Assembly (NCBI RefSeq): GCF_965208925.1
Contig: NZ_OZ242364.1
Coordinates: 2,914,001-2,978,000 of the forward strand
Length of the DNA stretch: 64,000 bases
Direction of reading: 5' to 3'
DNA from: Poriferisodalis sp965208925
Lineage (GTDB): Bacteria; Actinomycetota; Acidimicrobiia; Acidimicrobiales; Poriferisodalaceae
In this document: one piece after another, positions 51,303 through 60,100 of the stretch
Position numbering within the stretch: position 1 is the stretch's first letter
Layout: each line of letters starts with the position of its first letter
The notes under the pieces: generated by a model
Told to the model about the DNA's origin: nothing
The model's input: the letters and a program-made list of their open reading frames with translations, nothing else
The model's database searches: none
Position numbers and translations under genes: made by a program

Positions 51303-52687
51303 TGCCCGCCGCCCGTGACGTTGCCCTCGTCGTCGTAGAACTCGGCGATGCCCACCGACCCGTACCAGCGGTCGAATGGCCGCTCCAGCACGAGCTCAGG
51401 CCGCGAATCAGTGAACACCTCACCCCCTTCGATCATCTGGGACACCTCGTCATCGGCATAGCCCAGCTCGGCCATGACCTCCGTAGTGTCGCCGCCCATG
51501 TTCGGACCCGCTCGTGTCACGAAGGGCGGCGTCCCGCTCATCCGCAGCGGGTCTCGCACGAACAGGTCCCTGCCGAGGCGGGGGCACGGGACGATCGAGT
51601 ACGGCCGGCGGTCATGCACCTGAGGATCGACGAGAACGCCGGTGTGATCCAGCACCTCGTAGGCCGCGATGCCCAGCGCCTGCAACTCAGCGGCCGCCTG
51701 CTGCGGGCTGCGACGCGCCGTCCACGCCGACAGCTCCGCATCGATGGCGTCGTGGTTGGCGATGCGATCAGCCAGCGTCTCGTGCGGATAGGTCGACAAC
51801 GCAGCCATATGGCTGGCGCCGTGCGCCCCGATGTTCCGCCATTCGGGCAGCGCTGCGAGTGACTGCCACGCCTCGTCGCTCTGCACCTCCACGGCCACCC
51901 ACCGGTCGCCACCTGCGCACGGGTAGATGCCGGCCGGTGCCGACCACGGAACACGGTTGCCGTTGCGGAACGGCTCTGGCACGCCCAGGTCTTGACCCAC
52001 CAGGTACGGGCCCAGAAACGACACCGTTGTCTCGAGCTGGCTGATGTCGATGAAGCGTCCCTCGCCTGTCTGGTCGCGCTCGTGCAGGGCGCTGAGAATC
52101 GCCATCGTGGCGTGAAGGCCGCCCATGTAGTCGGGCGGTGCGATGGACGGAATGCCTGCCGGCTCTTCGTGCGGGAATCCGGTGAGGGCATCCCAACCCA
52201 CCAGCGGGGCCTGATTGGGCCCGAAGGCCCGGAAGGGGTAGTACGGCTTGTCCGGGTCGACGCCGAAGCCCGTCATGCCGGCATAGATGATGTCGGGCCG
52301 GAGCTCGACGACAGATTCGTAGTCGAGACCCAACTCGGCGATGCCCGGCGCTGCAAAGTTGGTGAGAAACACATCGCAGGTCGCCAGCAATCGCTTGGCG
52401 GCCTCGAGCCCGCCGGGCTGCTTCAGCTCGAAGCCCACCGATCGCTTGCCGCAGGACATCTCGGGCACATAAGGACTCGTGTCACAGAACACGTCGGCCA
52501 GCTCGGGATCTCGTGCCCATGCCGAGCCGAAGGCCCGCGCCACGTCGGGATAACTGCGGGCCTCCACCTTGAACACCTCGGCGCCGTGGTGGGCCAGGAT
52601 CTTCCCGCAGCACGGCGCCGCCACCGCGATGCTGATCTCGAAGACCCGCACGCCTTCCAGCGGCCTGCGGTCAGTGCTACCCGTCAT
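51299..52687 (-). CDS. CaiB/BaiF family CoA-transferase (catalytic Asp present)
   Basis: This protein of about 462 residues has VFEISIAVAAPCCGKILAHH, VFKVEARSYPD, KRSVGFELKQPGG, IYAGMTGFGVDPDKPYYPF, and the catalytic Asp in PPDYMGGLHATMAIL followed by HERDQTGEG. It should be the active half of a pair with the downstream Asp-less protein. ATG 52687 is preferred to GTG 52696 because GAGGT lies about 8 bases upstream. First gene of a four-gene operon; a TATGAA -10 candidate (52717-52712, minus strand) lies 25 bases upstream. Confidence 0.87.
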   Translation of the reverse strand: MTGSTDRRPLEGVRVFEISIAVAAPCCGKILAHHGAEVFKVEARSYPDVARAFGSAWARDPELADVFCDTSPYVPEMSCGKRSVGFELKQPGGLEAAKRLLATCDVFLTNFAAPGIAELGLDYESVVELRPDIIYAGMTGFGVDPDKPYYPFRAFGPNQAPLVGWDALTGFPHEEPAGIPSIAPPDYMGGLHATMAILSALHERDQTGEGRFIDISQLETTVSFLGPYLVGQDLGVPEPFRNGNRVPWSAPAGIYPCAGGDRWVAVEVQSDEAWQSLAALPEWRNIGAHGASHMAALSTYPHETLADRIANHDAIDAELSAWTARRSPQQAAAELQALGIAAYEVLDHTGVLVDPQVHDRRPYSIVPCPRLGRDLFVRDPLRMSGTPPFVTRAGPNMGGDTTEVMAELGYADDEVSQMIEGGEVFTDSRPELVLERPFDRWYGSVGIAEFYDDEGNVTGGGQ

Positions 52688-52730
52688 GGTTGACACCTCA
52701 CCTGCTGCGGTTTCATAGCCCGCTGACCTT

Positions 52731-52758
52731 ACTCTCGGCCACTCTCGGCGCTAGCGCC
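52731..52758. promoter_or_regulatory. Direct repeat plus perfect palindrome in divergent promoter region
   Basis: Tandem ACTCTCGGCC/ACTCTCGGCG (52731-52750) run into the perfect 12-base palindrome GGCGCTAGCGCC (52747-52758). This lies between the CoA-transferase operon and the divergent LEH-like gene, about 30 bases beyond the candidate -10 box of the operon. It is a plausible operator. Confidence 0.35.
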
Positions 52759-52869
52759 CACCGAAGTGCAGCTCGCGTCGTCCCGGCTGGGCAGCAGATC
52801 ATGCTGCGTGCTACACCAGAGCCCCAGCGGCTGGGTCTGCCGGCCGTCCGAGACAGGAGCACAGCAGCC

Positions 52870-53247
52870 ATGTCAGATTCCCCCACCGAGGTCGTCGGCA
52901 AGTTCATCGCCTGCATCGAGGCGAAAGACCTCGACGGCGCTGCCGCCCATGTGTCCGACGATCTCTATTACGACAATGTGCCGGTCGGCGACATGACTGG
53001 CCCGGATGCCATGAAGGAGTTCCTCAGCGGCCTGACAAAGGGCGACGGGCCCGTGGAGTTCGAAGTCGTGCGACAGACGGCCACCGGCAACACGGTCATG
53101 AACGAGCGCGTCGACCGTTTCCACACCGGCTCAGGCCGCCTCATCGAGCTGCCGGTGATGGGCATCTTCGAGGTCAACGACGGGCTGATCACGTTCTGGC
53201 GGGACTACTTCGACAACGGCATGTTCATGCGCCAGATCAAGGGCTGA
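52870..53247 (+). CDS. SnoaL/limonene-1,2-epoxide hydrolase-fold protein
   Basis: This 125-residue alpha+beta-barrel protein is close to the limonene-1,2-epoxide hydrolase group. The expected active-site Asp-Arg-Asp set is plausible in ERVDRFHTG and WRDYFDNGMF, with Tyr and Asn in YYDNVPVG. Length fits. ATG 52870 is preferred; the frame is open upstream without similarity. The next gene, an SDR, starts 7 bases after its stop, suggesting oxidation of the diol or another alcohol product. Terpenoid epoxide hydrolysis is an inference. Confidence 0.78.
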   Translation: MSDSPTEVVGKFIACIEAKDLDGAAAHVSDDLYYDNVPVGDMTGPDAMKEFLSGLTKGDGPVEFEVVRQTATGNTVMNERVDRFHTGSGRLIELPVMGIFEVNDGLITFWRDYFDNGMFMRQIKG

Positions 53248-53254
53248 GCCCGCT

Positions 53255-54034
53255 GTGGCGTACCAGTACGAAGGCTTCGACCTCACCGGCAAAGTCGCAG
53301 TCATCACCGGGGGCAACGGCGGCATCGGGCTCGGCTACGCCCGCGGCGTCGCCGCTGCCGGCGCCGACGTCAGCATCTGGGGCACCAACGCCGAGAAGAA
53401 CGCGGCAGCCGAGGCCGAGCTGCAGCAGATCAACCCGTCCGCGAGCGCGCTGCGCTGCGACGTCTCGGACCAGGAACAGGTCGAGGAGTCCATGGCGGCG
53501 GTCGTGGAGCGCTACGGGCGCATCGACGCCTGCTTCCCCAACGCCGGCATCGGCACCCAGAACCAGCAGGGCTTCCACGAGCACTCCGACGAGGACTGGT
53601 TCAGCGTCATCGACGTGAACCTGCACGGCGTGTTCTTCACCCTGCGCGCCGCCACCCGCCAGATGATCGCCCAGGGCGAGGGCGGCAGCCTGGTGCTGAC
53701 CTCCAGCGGCACCGCCATTCAGGGCGCCGCCCGCGGCCAGGCGTACGCGGCCACCAAGGGAGCGATGCTGGCGATGATGATGGGGCTGTCGGTCGAGATG
53801 GCCCGCTACAAGATCACTGCGAACGCCATCATCCCCGGCTGGATCGATACGGCGATGACCGAGCGCCTGTTCAACTGGGACAAGTTCGTCGACAACGTGA
53901 TGCCGCGCATCCCGATGCGCCGCTGGGGAGTGCCTGACGACTTCGGCCCGATCGCGGTGTACCTGATGAGCGACGCTTCCCGCTGGCACACCGGCGACGT
54001 CATCAAGATCGACGGTGGTTTCAGCATTTTCTGA
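53255..54034 (+). CDS. Short-chain dehydrogenase/reductase
   Basis: This 259-residue NAD(P)-dependent oxidoreductase has the Rossmann motif TGGNGGIGLGYARG (TGxxxGIG), NAGIG, the catalytic Ser in LTSSGTAIQG and YAATK (Tyr-x3-Lys). C-terminal IPGWIDTAMTE and IDGGFSIF are typical of classical SDRs with a C-terminal dimer interface. GTG 53255 is the start. It is co-transcribed with the LEH-like gene and followed by the amidohydrolase. Substrate not predictable. Confidence 0.9.
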   Translation: MAYQYEGFDLTGKVAVITGGNGGIGLGYARGVAAAGADVSIWGTNAEKNAAAEAELQQINPSASALRCDVSDQEQVEESMAAVVERYGRIDACFPNAGIGTQNQQGFHEHSDEDWFSVIDVNLHGVFFTLRAATRQMIAQGEGGSLVLTSSGTAIQGAARGQAYAATKGAMLAMMMGLSVEMARYKITANAIIPGWIDTAMTERLFNWDKFVDNVMPRIPMRRWGVPDDFGPIAVYLMSDASRWHTGDVIKIDGGFSIF

Positions 54035-54118
54035 GCCCCGCAGGCTCTGCGAGCAGCCAGCGATTTACGAAGCTGTGTTAGGTTTTTTGTACTGCGCGCT
54101 GAGCCAGGGGGGAACATC

Positions 54119-55867
54119 GTGGAGGAATACGACATCCACATCAAGGACGGCACGATCGTGGACGGGACACGCGTGCCGAGCTTCCGGGGAGACCTGTGGA
54201 TCTCCGATGGACGGATAGCCCAGATCGGCGGACGGCCTGACAAGCCGGCCAAGGAAGTCATCGATGCGGGCGGTTGCATCGTTGCCCCAGGCACCATCGA
54301 CCTGCACACCCACTACGACGCGCAGATCCGCTGGGATCCCTACTGCTCCATCTCGAGCTGGCACGGGGTGACCTCGGTGGTGCTCGGCAACTGCGGATTC
54401 GGCTTTGCTCCCTGCAAGCCCGACTTCCGCGAGCGGTCGATGCTCACGATGGTGCGCACCGAGGCGATCCCGCTGGCAGCGATGCAGGAGGGCATGCTGC
54501 CCAAGTGGGACTGGGAGACCATCCCGGAGTACCTGGACTCGCTGGATGCCGCCCCAAAGGGCGTCAACGTGCTGCAGTACATGCCGACGGCCTCGCTGAT
54601 GATCTACGTGATGGGCCTGGAAGCTGCCAAGACACGCCCGGCCAACAACGCCGAGCGCAAGGAGATGCAGCGCCTGCTGCATGAGGGCATGGACGCCGGC
54701 CTGTGCGGCTTCTCCATCCAGCGCCTCGGCCCCAATTCCACCCAGGCCGACTTCGACGGCTCGCCGATGGTCACCGACACCATGATCGACGACGACATCT
54801 TCGTGCTGGCCGAGGTGCTGCGCGAGCGCGACGAGGGCTTCATCCAGCTGACGCAGGCCACGAGCGCCGACGTCAACAACCCTGAGGACCTCGAGTTCAA
54901 GCGGCGGCTGGCGGAAGTGTGCGGCCGGCCGATCATCGACAACGTCGTGCCGGTGAGTCAGCGCAACCCGCGGGTGCACGAGGAACGGCTCGAATGGCTG
55001 GAACAGGCTCACAACGACGGGCTGCGCATCTTCGGCCAGGGCGCCTCGATCCGAACAGGCTTCGCTTTCTCGCTCGACGAGTGGAACCTCTACGACTCGA
55101 GCCCGGCGTGGCGTGAGGCGACCACGGGCTCGCTTGAGGACAAGATCCGCAAGATGTCCGACCCCGCCATCCGGGACCGGCTGCGGGCCGAGACCGACGA
55201 GGCGGCCACGCTGTTCGCGAACACGCAGGGCGCGGTCGGCGGGCCGCCCCGTAAGTTGGTCGTGCAGGGTGTGGCCCGGCGCGAGGACCTGCAGAAATAC
55301 GTGGGCAAGTCGCTTGGCGAGATCGCCGAGATGGAGGGCAAGCACTACATCGACGTGATGCTGGACCTGTCGCTCGAGACCGACCTGCGCACAGAGTTCT
55401 TGGGCGAGGGCCCCGAGTTCAACGTGGATCACATGTCCGCCGTGTACACCGACTCGCCGTACACCATTCCCGGCGTGTCCGACGGCGGCGCCCACACCAA
55501 GTTCTTCACCGGCGGTGCCTGGACCACGGACTTCCTGGCATGGATGGTGCGTGACGAGCAGCGTCTCACCGTCGAGGAGGCCCACTACCGGATGTCGGCG
55601 CTTGCAGCCCATGCGGCCGGGTTCAAGGATCGCGGCGTGCTCGCCGAAGGCGCTCCCGCCGATGTGCTCGTCTATGACATGGGCGAGCTGGCCATCGATC
55701 CCGAGTGGATCGGCGAGGCGGTCTACGACCTGCCCGGCGGCGAGTGGCGCCGGGTGCAGCGTGCGCACGGATACCGGCACATCCTGGTGAACGGTGTTGA
55801 GACGTTCCGTGACGGCGAGTGCACGGGTGCGACCCCCGGCAAGCTCCTGCGTCACGGCCGCGGCTAG
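54119..55867 (+). CDS. N-acyl-D-amino-acid deacylase family amidohydrolase
   Basis: This 582-residue metal-dependent hydrolase is of the D-aminoacylase subgroup. The metal ligands are in IDLHTHYDAQIRWDP (H63, H65), the bridging cysteine in LGNCGFGFAP (C92), and the catalytic Asp in GVSDGGAHTKFF. The C-terminal small domain ends GAPADVLVYD. Family members deacylate N-acyl-D-amino acids, but many marine and actinobacterial homologues have unknown substrates. A GTG start at 54119 has AGGGGGG about 7 bases upstream. Its stop lies in the first unit of a tandem repeat. Confidence 0.87.
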   Translation: MEEYDIHIKDGTIVDGTRVPSFRGDLWISDGRIAQIGGRPDKPAKEVIDAGGCIVAPGTIDLHTHYDAQIRWDPYCSISSWHGVTSVVLGNCGFGFAPCKPDFRERSMLTMVRTEAIPLAAMQEGMLPKWDWETIPEYLDSLDAAPKGVNVLQYMPTASLMIYVMGLEAAKTRPANNAERKEMQRLLHEGMDAGLCGFSIQRLGPNSTQADFDGSPMVTDTMIDDDIFVLAEVLRERDEGFIQLTQATSADVNNPEDLEFKRRLAEVCGRPIIDNVVPVSQRNPRVHEERLEWLEQAHNDGLRIFGQGASIRTGFAFSLDEWNLYDSSPAWREATTGSLEDKIRKMSDPAIRDRLRAETDEAATLFANTQGAVGGPPRKLVVQGVARREDLQKYVGKSLGEIAEMEGKHYIDVMLDLSLETDLRTEFLGEGPEFNVDHMSAVYTDSPYTIPGVSDGGAHTKFFTGGAWTTDFLAWMVRDEQRLTVEEAHYRMSALAAHAAGFKDRGVLAEGAPADVLVYDMGELAIDPEWIGEAVYDLPGGEWRRVQRAHGYRHILVNGVETFRDGECTGATPGKLLRHGRG

Positions 55868-55929
55868 CGGCCGGTCGAACGCGGCGCGGCTAGCGGCCCG
55901 TCGAACGCGGCGCGGCTAGCGGCTGCTAG
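55861..55929. repeat. 26-bp tandem repeat (2.6 copies) over convergent gene ends
   Basis: Units at 55861-55886 and 55887-55912 differ at one base; a partial third covers 55913-55929. Each begins CGGCTAGCGGC, so the TAG stop of the amidohydrolase is duplicated, and the last partial copy leads into the stop of the convergent aminotransferase. Confidence 0.9.
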
Positions 55930-57158
55930 TTCGCGGCGATCACCTCAGCGAGGGCGGCTACACCGTCGCGAATGTCGTCGTCGGGCAGGCTGCCGAAGCA
56001 CAGCCGCATCCGGCGCGCACCCCACGAAGGGTCAACCGACCACGCCGCTCCCTCGTTGAACTGGATGCCCCGCTCCGCAGCGGGCGCCAGGTAGCGCGCC
56101 GTGTCGGTGCCGGACGGGAACGTCAGCCACACGAAGATGCCGCCCTTGGGGTCGGTCACCTGCACCGGCCCGCCGAGCTTGATCGCCACACGCGACAAGG
56201 CACCGAGGTGCGTGTTCACTGCGCGACGGATCACTCGGCACTTCGCTCGCAAGGTGTCCCGCAGCTGGCTCACATGGTCGTCGAAGTGGGCGTTCGCATA
56301 CTCGGCCAGCACAAGCTGCTCCAGTGCGCCGGTACCGGCATCGTCTTTTAGGGCAGCGAGCTGCCGGATGATCGGCACGTCGGCCACCAGATAACCGACC
56401 CGCAGGGCCGGGGCGATCGACTTTGAGAACGAGCCGCAGTAGACGACGGCGCTCTGCCCCTCCGACTCGGCGCAGTCCAGCGCCCGCAGTGTCGGCGGTC
56501 GCTCGCCAGTCCACTGAAGATCGGAATAACACTCGTCCTCGAAGATCGGCACCCCGAACCGGCGGGCGATCGCCAGGATCCGCCGCCGGCGTTCGACAGG
56601 CATGACCGAACCGGTGGGGTTCTGCACGGTCGGGATGGTGTAGATGAACCGCGGCGGCGTGCCGGCTGCAGCCAGCTCGTCGAGCAGCGATTCGAGGCGC
56701 TCGGGAATGATCCCGTCGTCGTCGAGCTCGGCTCCTACGCAGCTCGCGCCGCGGCGCTTGACCTTCGAGATCATCCCCCCGTACGTCGCCTCTTCGGCAA
56801 CCACGACGTCGCCCGGACGCAGAAACGCTGCATTGACCAGGTCGAGGGCCTGCAGCGAGCCCGACACCACCAGCACCTGGTCGGGATCGGTCGGCATGTG
56901 GGCGTTGGCAGCGAGCGACTGGGCGACAAAGCTCCGCAAGCCCTCGAATCCCTGCGGGTTGCCACCCAGGTTGTAGGTGGCCAGGTTCGACCCGTGCTTG
57001 GCCAGCACCGCCATCGCCGCTTCTGTCAGTCCGCCCACCGGCACGCTGGGCGAGTCGTTGTTGCCACCCACGAAGCTGTACTTCGGGATCGGTGACCACG
57101 CGCCCGCGGGCGCGGGCAGCCCTTCGGCCAGCTTGCCTGCCATGTCGAACGCCGGCAT
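55926..57158 (-). CDS. PLP-dependent aminotransferase (class I/II, MocR/2-aminoadipate-like)
   Basis: This 410-residue fold-type I aminotransferase lacks a DNA-binding domain. Motifs are LATYNLGGNPQGFEGLRSF, VVSGSLQALDL, YTIPTVQNPTGSVMP, EDECYSDLQWTG, and the PLP lysine in GSFSKSIAPALRVGY. It most resembles 2-aminoadipate/valine-pyruvate type enzymes. ATG 57158. It lies 5 bases after the SnoaL-like gene and converges with the amidohydrolase, whose possible D-amino-acid product could be a substrate; that is inference. Confidence 0.87.
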   Translation of the reverse strand: MPAFDMAGKLAEGLPAPAGAWSPIPKYSFVGGNNDSPSVPVGGLTEAAMAVLAKHGSNLATYNLGGNPQGFEGLRSFVAQSLAANAHMPTDPDQVLVVSGSLQALDLVNAAFLRPGDVVVAEEATYGGMISKVKRRGASCVGAELDDDGIIPERLESLLDELAAAGTPPRFIYTIPTVQNPTGSVMPVERRRRILAIARRFGVPIFEDECYSDLQWTGERPPTLRALDCAESEGQSAVVYCGSFSKSIAPALRVGYLVADVPIIRQLAALKDDAGTGALEQLVLAEYANAHFDDHVSQLRDTLRAKCRVIRRAVNTHLGALSRVAIKLGGPVQVTDPKGGIFVWLTFPSGTDTARYLAPAAERGIQFNEGAAWSVDPSWGARRMRLCFGSLPDDDIRDGVAALAEVIAAN

Positions 57159-57163
57159 GGGGC

Positions 57164-57577
57164 TCAGGCGTCCGAGACCACGATCCGCTGCTCGAACAGC
57201 CAGCCGCCGTCGGCCCTGCGGACGATGTCGTCGTAGTGGCCGACCAGCAGGATCCGTCCGCCTTCGGCCAGCGGCTTCACCATCTGGATATGACTGAACA
57301 CGGTGGCCCGTTCGTCGTCGCCTTCCACCGGATCGACGACGACGTTGGTCACCCAGTGCTGTGCCGAAGCGAATTCGGCGTACTGCTGCTCAGTGGCATA
57401 GGCAGCAGCGAACGCACGCAGCTCGTCGCGGCCGTTGAACGTGCCCACGATCCCGATGAACTGCCCGTCCGGTGTGAAGGTGTTGGCGTAGCCATCAGCA
57501 TCGCCGGTGTCGATCGCCTTGTTGTAGCGGGAGATCAGATCCCTGATCTCCACACGGTCATCGTTCGTCACGGTCAC
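57164..57577 (-). CDS. SnoaL-like / nuclear transport factor 2-fold protein
   Basis: This protein of about 137 residues is of the NTF2-like superfamily, in the SnoaL_4 group related to small subunits of ring-hydroxylating dioxygenases. It shows EIRDLISRYNKAIDTGDADG, FTPDGQFIGIVG and a C-terminal GGWLFEQRIV. No catalytic set is evident. GTG 57577 is preferred because GGGGA lies 6 bases upstream; a TTG at 57589 is the longer option. It heads a two-gene unit with the aminotransferase. Confidence 0.75.
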   Translation of the reverse strand: MTVTNDDRVEIRDLISRYNKAIDTGDADGYANTFTPDGQFIGIVGTFNGRDELRAFAAAYATEQQYAEFASAQHWVTNVVVDPVEGDDERATVFSHIQMVKPLAEGGRILLVGHYDDIVRRADGGWLFEQRIVVSDA

Positions 57578-57734
57578 GGCATTCCCCAAGGTTCACCCTG
57601 CATGTCGATCTGAACCTACTTCGGCGTCGAACAGCCGGCTCGAGCTCAGTGCCGTTAGCTATGCCTACCAACTGGCAGCAGGCACCGTCATCACCTGGCA
57701 TTCACCCATCTGGATACCTTCGGACGCGGTTGCA

Positions 57735-57740
57735 TATACT
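57735..57740 (+). promoter_or_regulatory. -10 box for leaderless ABC ATPase message
   Basis: TATACT is a good -10 hexamer. Transcription would begin about 7 bases later, at or next to the GTG at 57748, giving a leaderless message. No strong -35 box is seen. Confidence 0.45.
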
Positions 57741-57747
57741 CCTGTCG

Positions 57748-59085
57748 GTGCGCACCGTCCGGGCATTTCGGTCACAGCGACGCAGGCGCGGTACCGGTCC
57801 CGCTGAGTCGGACGCACGGCTCGGCAACAGCCGAGATCGCCACTGGCCCGGGGCTCGATCCATCGTCCTCGACAACGTCACGCACTCCTACGGACCCCTG
57901 CAAGCCGTTCGGACATCTGTCGACGACGCCGCCTCGGACGGGTCGGCGGCGAACGAATACTCGGTGCGCGAGCTGTCGCTGCGGGTCGAGCCCGGCGAGT
58001 CAGTTGCCCTGCTCGGCCCGAGCGGGTGCGGCAAGACAACGTTGCTTCGCCTGATCGCGGGGCTGGAGCGTCCCCTCGCAGGCACCATCCAGCTTGGCGA
58101 CCGGTTCGTGGCAGGCCCGCCAGGCCGCGGTGGCACCTGGGTGGCGCCGGAGTCGCGCCGGGTGGGGATGGTGTTCCAGGACTGGGCGCTGTTCGGGCAT
58201 CTCACCGTTGGCCGCAACGTCGGTTACGGGCTCGAACGGGCCAAACGAACACCGCGTCGCATCGGCGAAGCACTTGATCTCGTGGGCTTGGCCGGGTTCG
58301 AGGACCGCCTGCCGTCGACACTGTCAGGAGGACAGCAGCAGCGGGTGGCCCTGGCCCGGGCGTTGGCCCCGCACCCAGGGGTCTTGCTGCTGGACGAACC
58401 GTTCTCCAATCTCGATGCCTCATTGCGCGAAGAAGTCCGCAGCGAGGTCCGGCGATTGCTGATCGAGCTGGGCATTACGGCAGTGTTCGTCACTCACGAC
58501 CAGGACGAGGCCTTCGTGGTGGGCGACAGAGTCGGCGTGCTGCGCGACGGCCGCCTCATGCAGGTCGACTCGCCCGACGAGCTCTATCGCCGGCCGGTTG
58601 ATCCGTTCGTAGCCGACTTCGTGGGCACCGCATCGTGGCTGCGCTGCGAGGCCGCCGGCGGCATCGTGCACACAGCGCTCGGCCGCCTCCCGGTGGGCGG
58701 CACGGCATCTAGCGGTGGCAACGGTGCGCTGGATGCAGGTGCCCCGTCCGGCACCGTGGATGTGATGCTCCGCCCCGAGCAGCTTCGGCTGGGTGCGGGA
58801 ACCGGCGCAGAGGTCGAGTTGGTGGAGTTCTACGGCCACGACTCGATGGTGGTGGCAAACCTTGACGGCACGCGACTGCGCGTGCGCTGCGGTCCCGATC
58901 CCGCCGTGCGTCGCGGCGACCCTGTCGCCGTCGAGTTCATCGGCACCGACGTCATGGCGTTTGCTTCGATGGGCCCGTCTGCGCATAGCGTCTACACCGA
59001 GGCCCTGGAACAAGCCGAGTTGCGCTTCCCCACGTCGGCCGAAGGGTCAGCGACGCCTGCCGAATTGGAGCTCTTCGCCGACTGA
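57748..59085 (+). CDS. ABC transporter ATP-binding protein (CUT/Fe3+/thiamine type with TOBE domain)
   Basis: This importer ATPase of about 445 residues has Walker A GPSGCGKTTLLRL, the Q-loop FQDWALFG, signature STLSGGQQQRVALARAL, Walker B VLLLDEPFSNLD and the H-loop FVTHDQDEA. C-terminal TOBE domains follow (MLRPEQLRLG, VEFIGTDVMAF). This matches the FbpC/ThiQ/PotA class. No permease or binding protein is adjacent, so it is an orphan; it could serve the thiB product at 24.6-25.8 kb. GTG 57748 is chosen because of the -10 box and because upstream codons look non-coding. A short insert (residues about 40-55) interrupts the first strands. Confidence 0.86.
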   Translation: MRTVRAFRSQRRRRGTGPAESDARLGNSRDRHWPGARSIVLDNVTHSYGPLQAVRTSVDDAASDGSAANEYSVRELSLRVEPGESVALLGPSGCGKTTLLRLIAGLERPLAGTIQLGDRFVAGPPGRGGTWVAPESRRVGMVFQDWALFGHLTVGRNVGYGLERAKRTPRRIGEALDLVGLAGFEDRLPSTLSGGQQQRVALARALAPHPGVLLLDEPFSNLDASLREEVRSEVRRLLIELGITAVFVTHDQDEAFVVGDRVGVLRDGRLMQVDSPDELYRRPVDPFVADFVGTASWLRCEAAGGIVHTALGRLPVGGTASSGGNGALDAGAPSGTVDVMLRPEQLRLGAGTGAEVELVEFYGHDSMVVANLDGTRLRVRCGPDPAVRRGDPVAVEFIGTDVMAFASMGPSAHSVYTEALEQAELRFPTSAEGSATPAELELFAD

Positions 59086-59153
59086 GCCTCCGGTCACGGA
59101 CACAAGTGCCTGCGCCACAGCTTCAGCGCTCCCCCTCGCGGAAGGCCGGGTGA

Positions 59154-60044
59154 CTACCCGGCAGCCCGCAGGGGCGCGATGACCTGCTCGGCGAACCGGT
59201 GGGCCGGCTCGGCGCTGCCGGGATTGCCGAAATCGAGCACGAAGTGGCGGATGCCCACTTCGGCCAGCGAGGCCAGGAACTCGGCGTACTCCGCGGACTC
59301 GCTGTCGTTCGTCGGCAGCGCCCGCTCGACGGTGGTCGACATCTCGACGTCTGCGGGGTCACGGCCCAGCCGGTCGAGCTCGTTGAGCACGATGCCGCAC
59401 TTGCGCTTCAGCGCTTCGAGATCGCGCCGCCACGGCGTGTTCCAGATGTCGGCATGGCGGGCAGCGACCTTCAGGCCGATCTGCTCGCCTGAGGCCCCGA
59501 TGCAGATGGGCGGCGGCACCTGAGGCAGGGGCGGCGCTGCTGCGCCGTCGATGCGGTAGTACTCGCCTTCGAAACTCGGGTTGTCCTGCGTCCACATCAG
59601 GCGGCAGATCGTGACCACCTCTTCGAGCTGCGCAAAGCGCACCTTTGGCGGCGGGAACTCGTAGCCGTAGGCCTCGTACTCATCACCCCGCCAACCGGCC
59701 CCGATGCCGAGGATGAACCGGTTGCCCGACAGGTACTGCAGCGTCGCCGCCATCTTCGCGGTGAGTGCCGGCGGCCTGTAGCCGTGTCCGAGCACGTGGT
59801 GGCACAGCTGCACGCCAGGCAGGCGGGCCGCGCACCAGGTGATGGCGGTCCAAGCCTCGAGAAACGGATCGGTCTTGGCGTCGAACCCGTAGAAGTGGTC
59901 GGCGATCCACAGGGAGTCGAAGTGGCCGATCACCTCGGGCAGCAGCCATTCCACCTGGTCGGCCACGATCGGGCGGTGGTCGCTCCAGCGGTTGCCGATG
60001 CACGGCGACAGCCACCCGAACCTGAGTCCATTTTCCGCAGTCAC
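59154..60044 (-). CDS. LLM-class F420-dependent-type oxidoreductase
   Basis: This 296-residue luciferase-like TIM-barrel protein has SLWIADHFYGFDAKTDPFLE, HVLGHGYRPPALTAKMAATL and RFILGIGAGWRGDEYEAYG. PPICIGASGEQIGLKVAARH is typical of F420-dependent members (TIGR03560-like). The substrate is unknown. It starts at GTG 60044 and stands alone on the minus strand between the ABC ATPase and the carboxyltransferase genes, 56 bases after the latter, so co-transcription is possible. Confidence 0.87.
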   Translation of the reverse strand: MTAENGLRFGWLSPCIGNRWSDHRPIVADQVEWLLPEVIGHFDSLWIADHFYGFDAKTDPFLEAWTAITWCAARLPGVQLCHHVLGHGYRPPALTAKMAATLQYLSGNRFILGIGAGWRGDEYEAYGYEFPPPKVRFAQLEEVVTICRLMWTQDNPSFEGEYYRIDGAAAPPLPQVPPPICIGASGEQIGLKVAARHADIWNTPWRRDLEALKRKCGIVLNELDRLGRDPADVEMSTTVERALPTNDSESAEYAEFLASLAEVGIRHFVLDFGNPGSAEPAHRFAEQVIAPLRAAG

Positions 60045-60100
60045 GGCGTCACGCTAACCGGCTGTTCCTGAGCGCTCGGGAAGATCGCCGCGGACCTGGG

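Noticed and set aside
54035..54118. Terminator after the SDR (GAGCC/GGCTC hairpin and a later T6 run)
   Set aside because: The T-run is about 30 bases away from the small stem and more likely belongs to the promoter region of the amidohydrolase.
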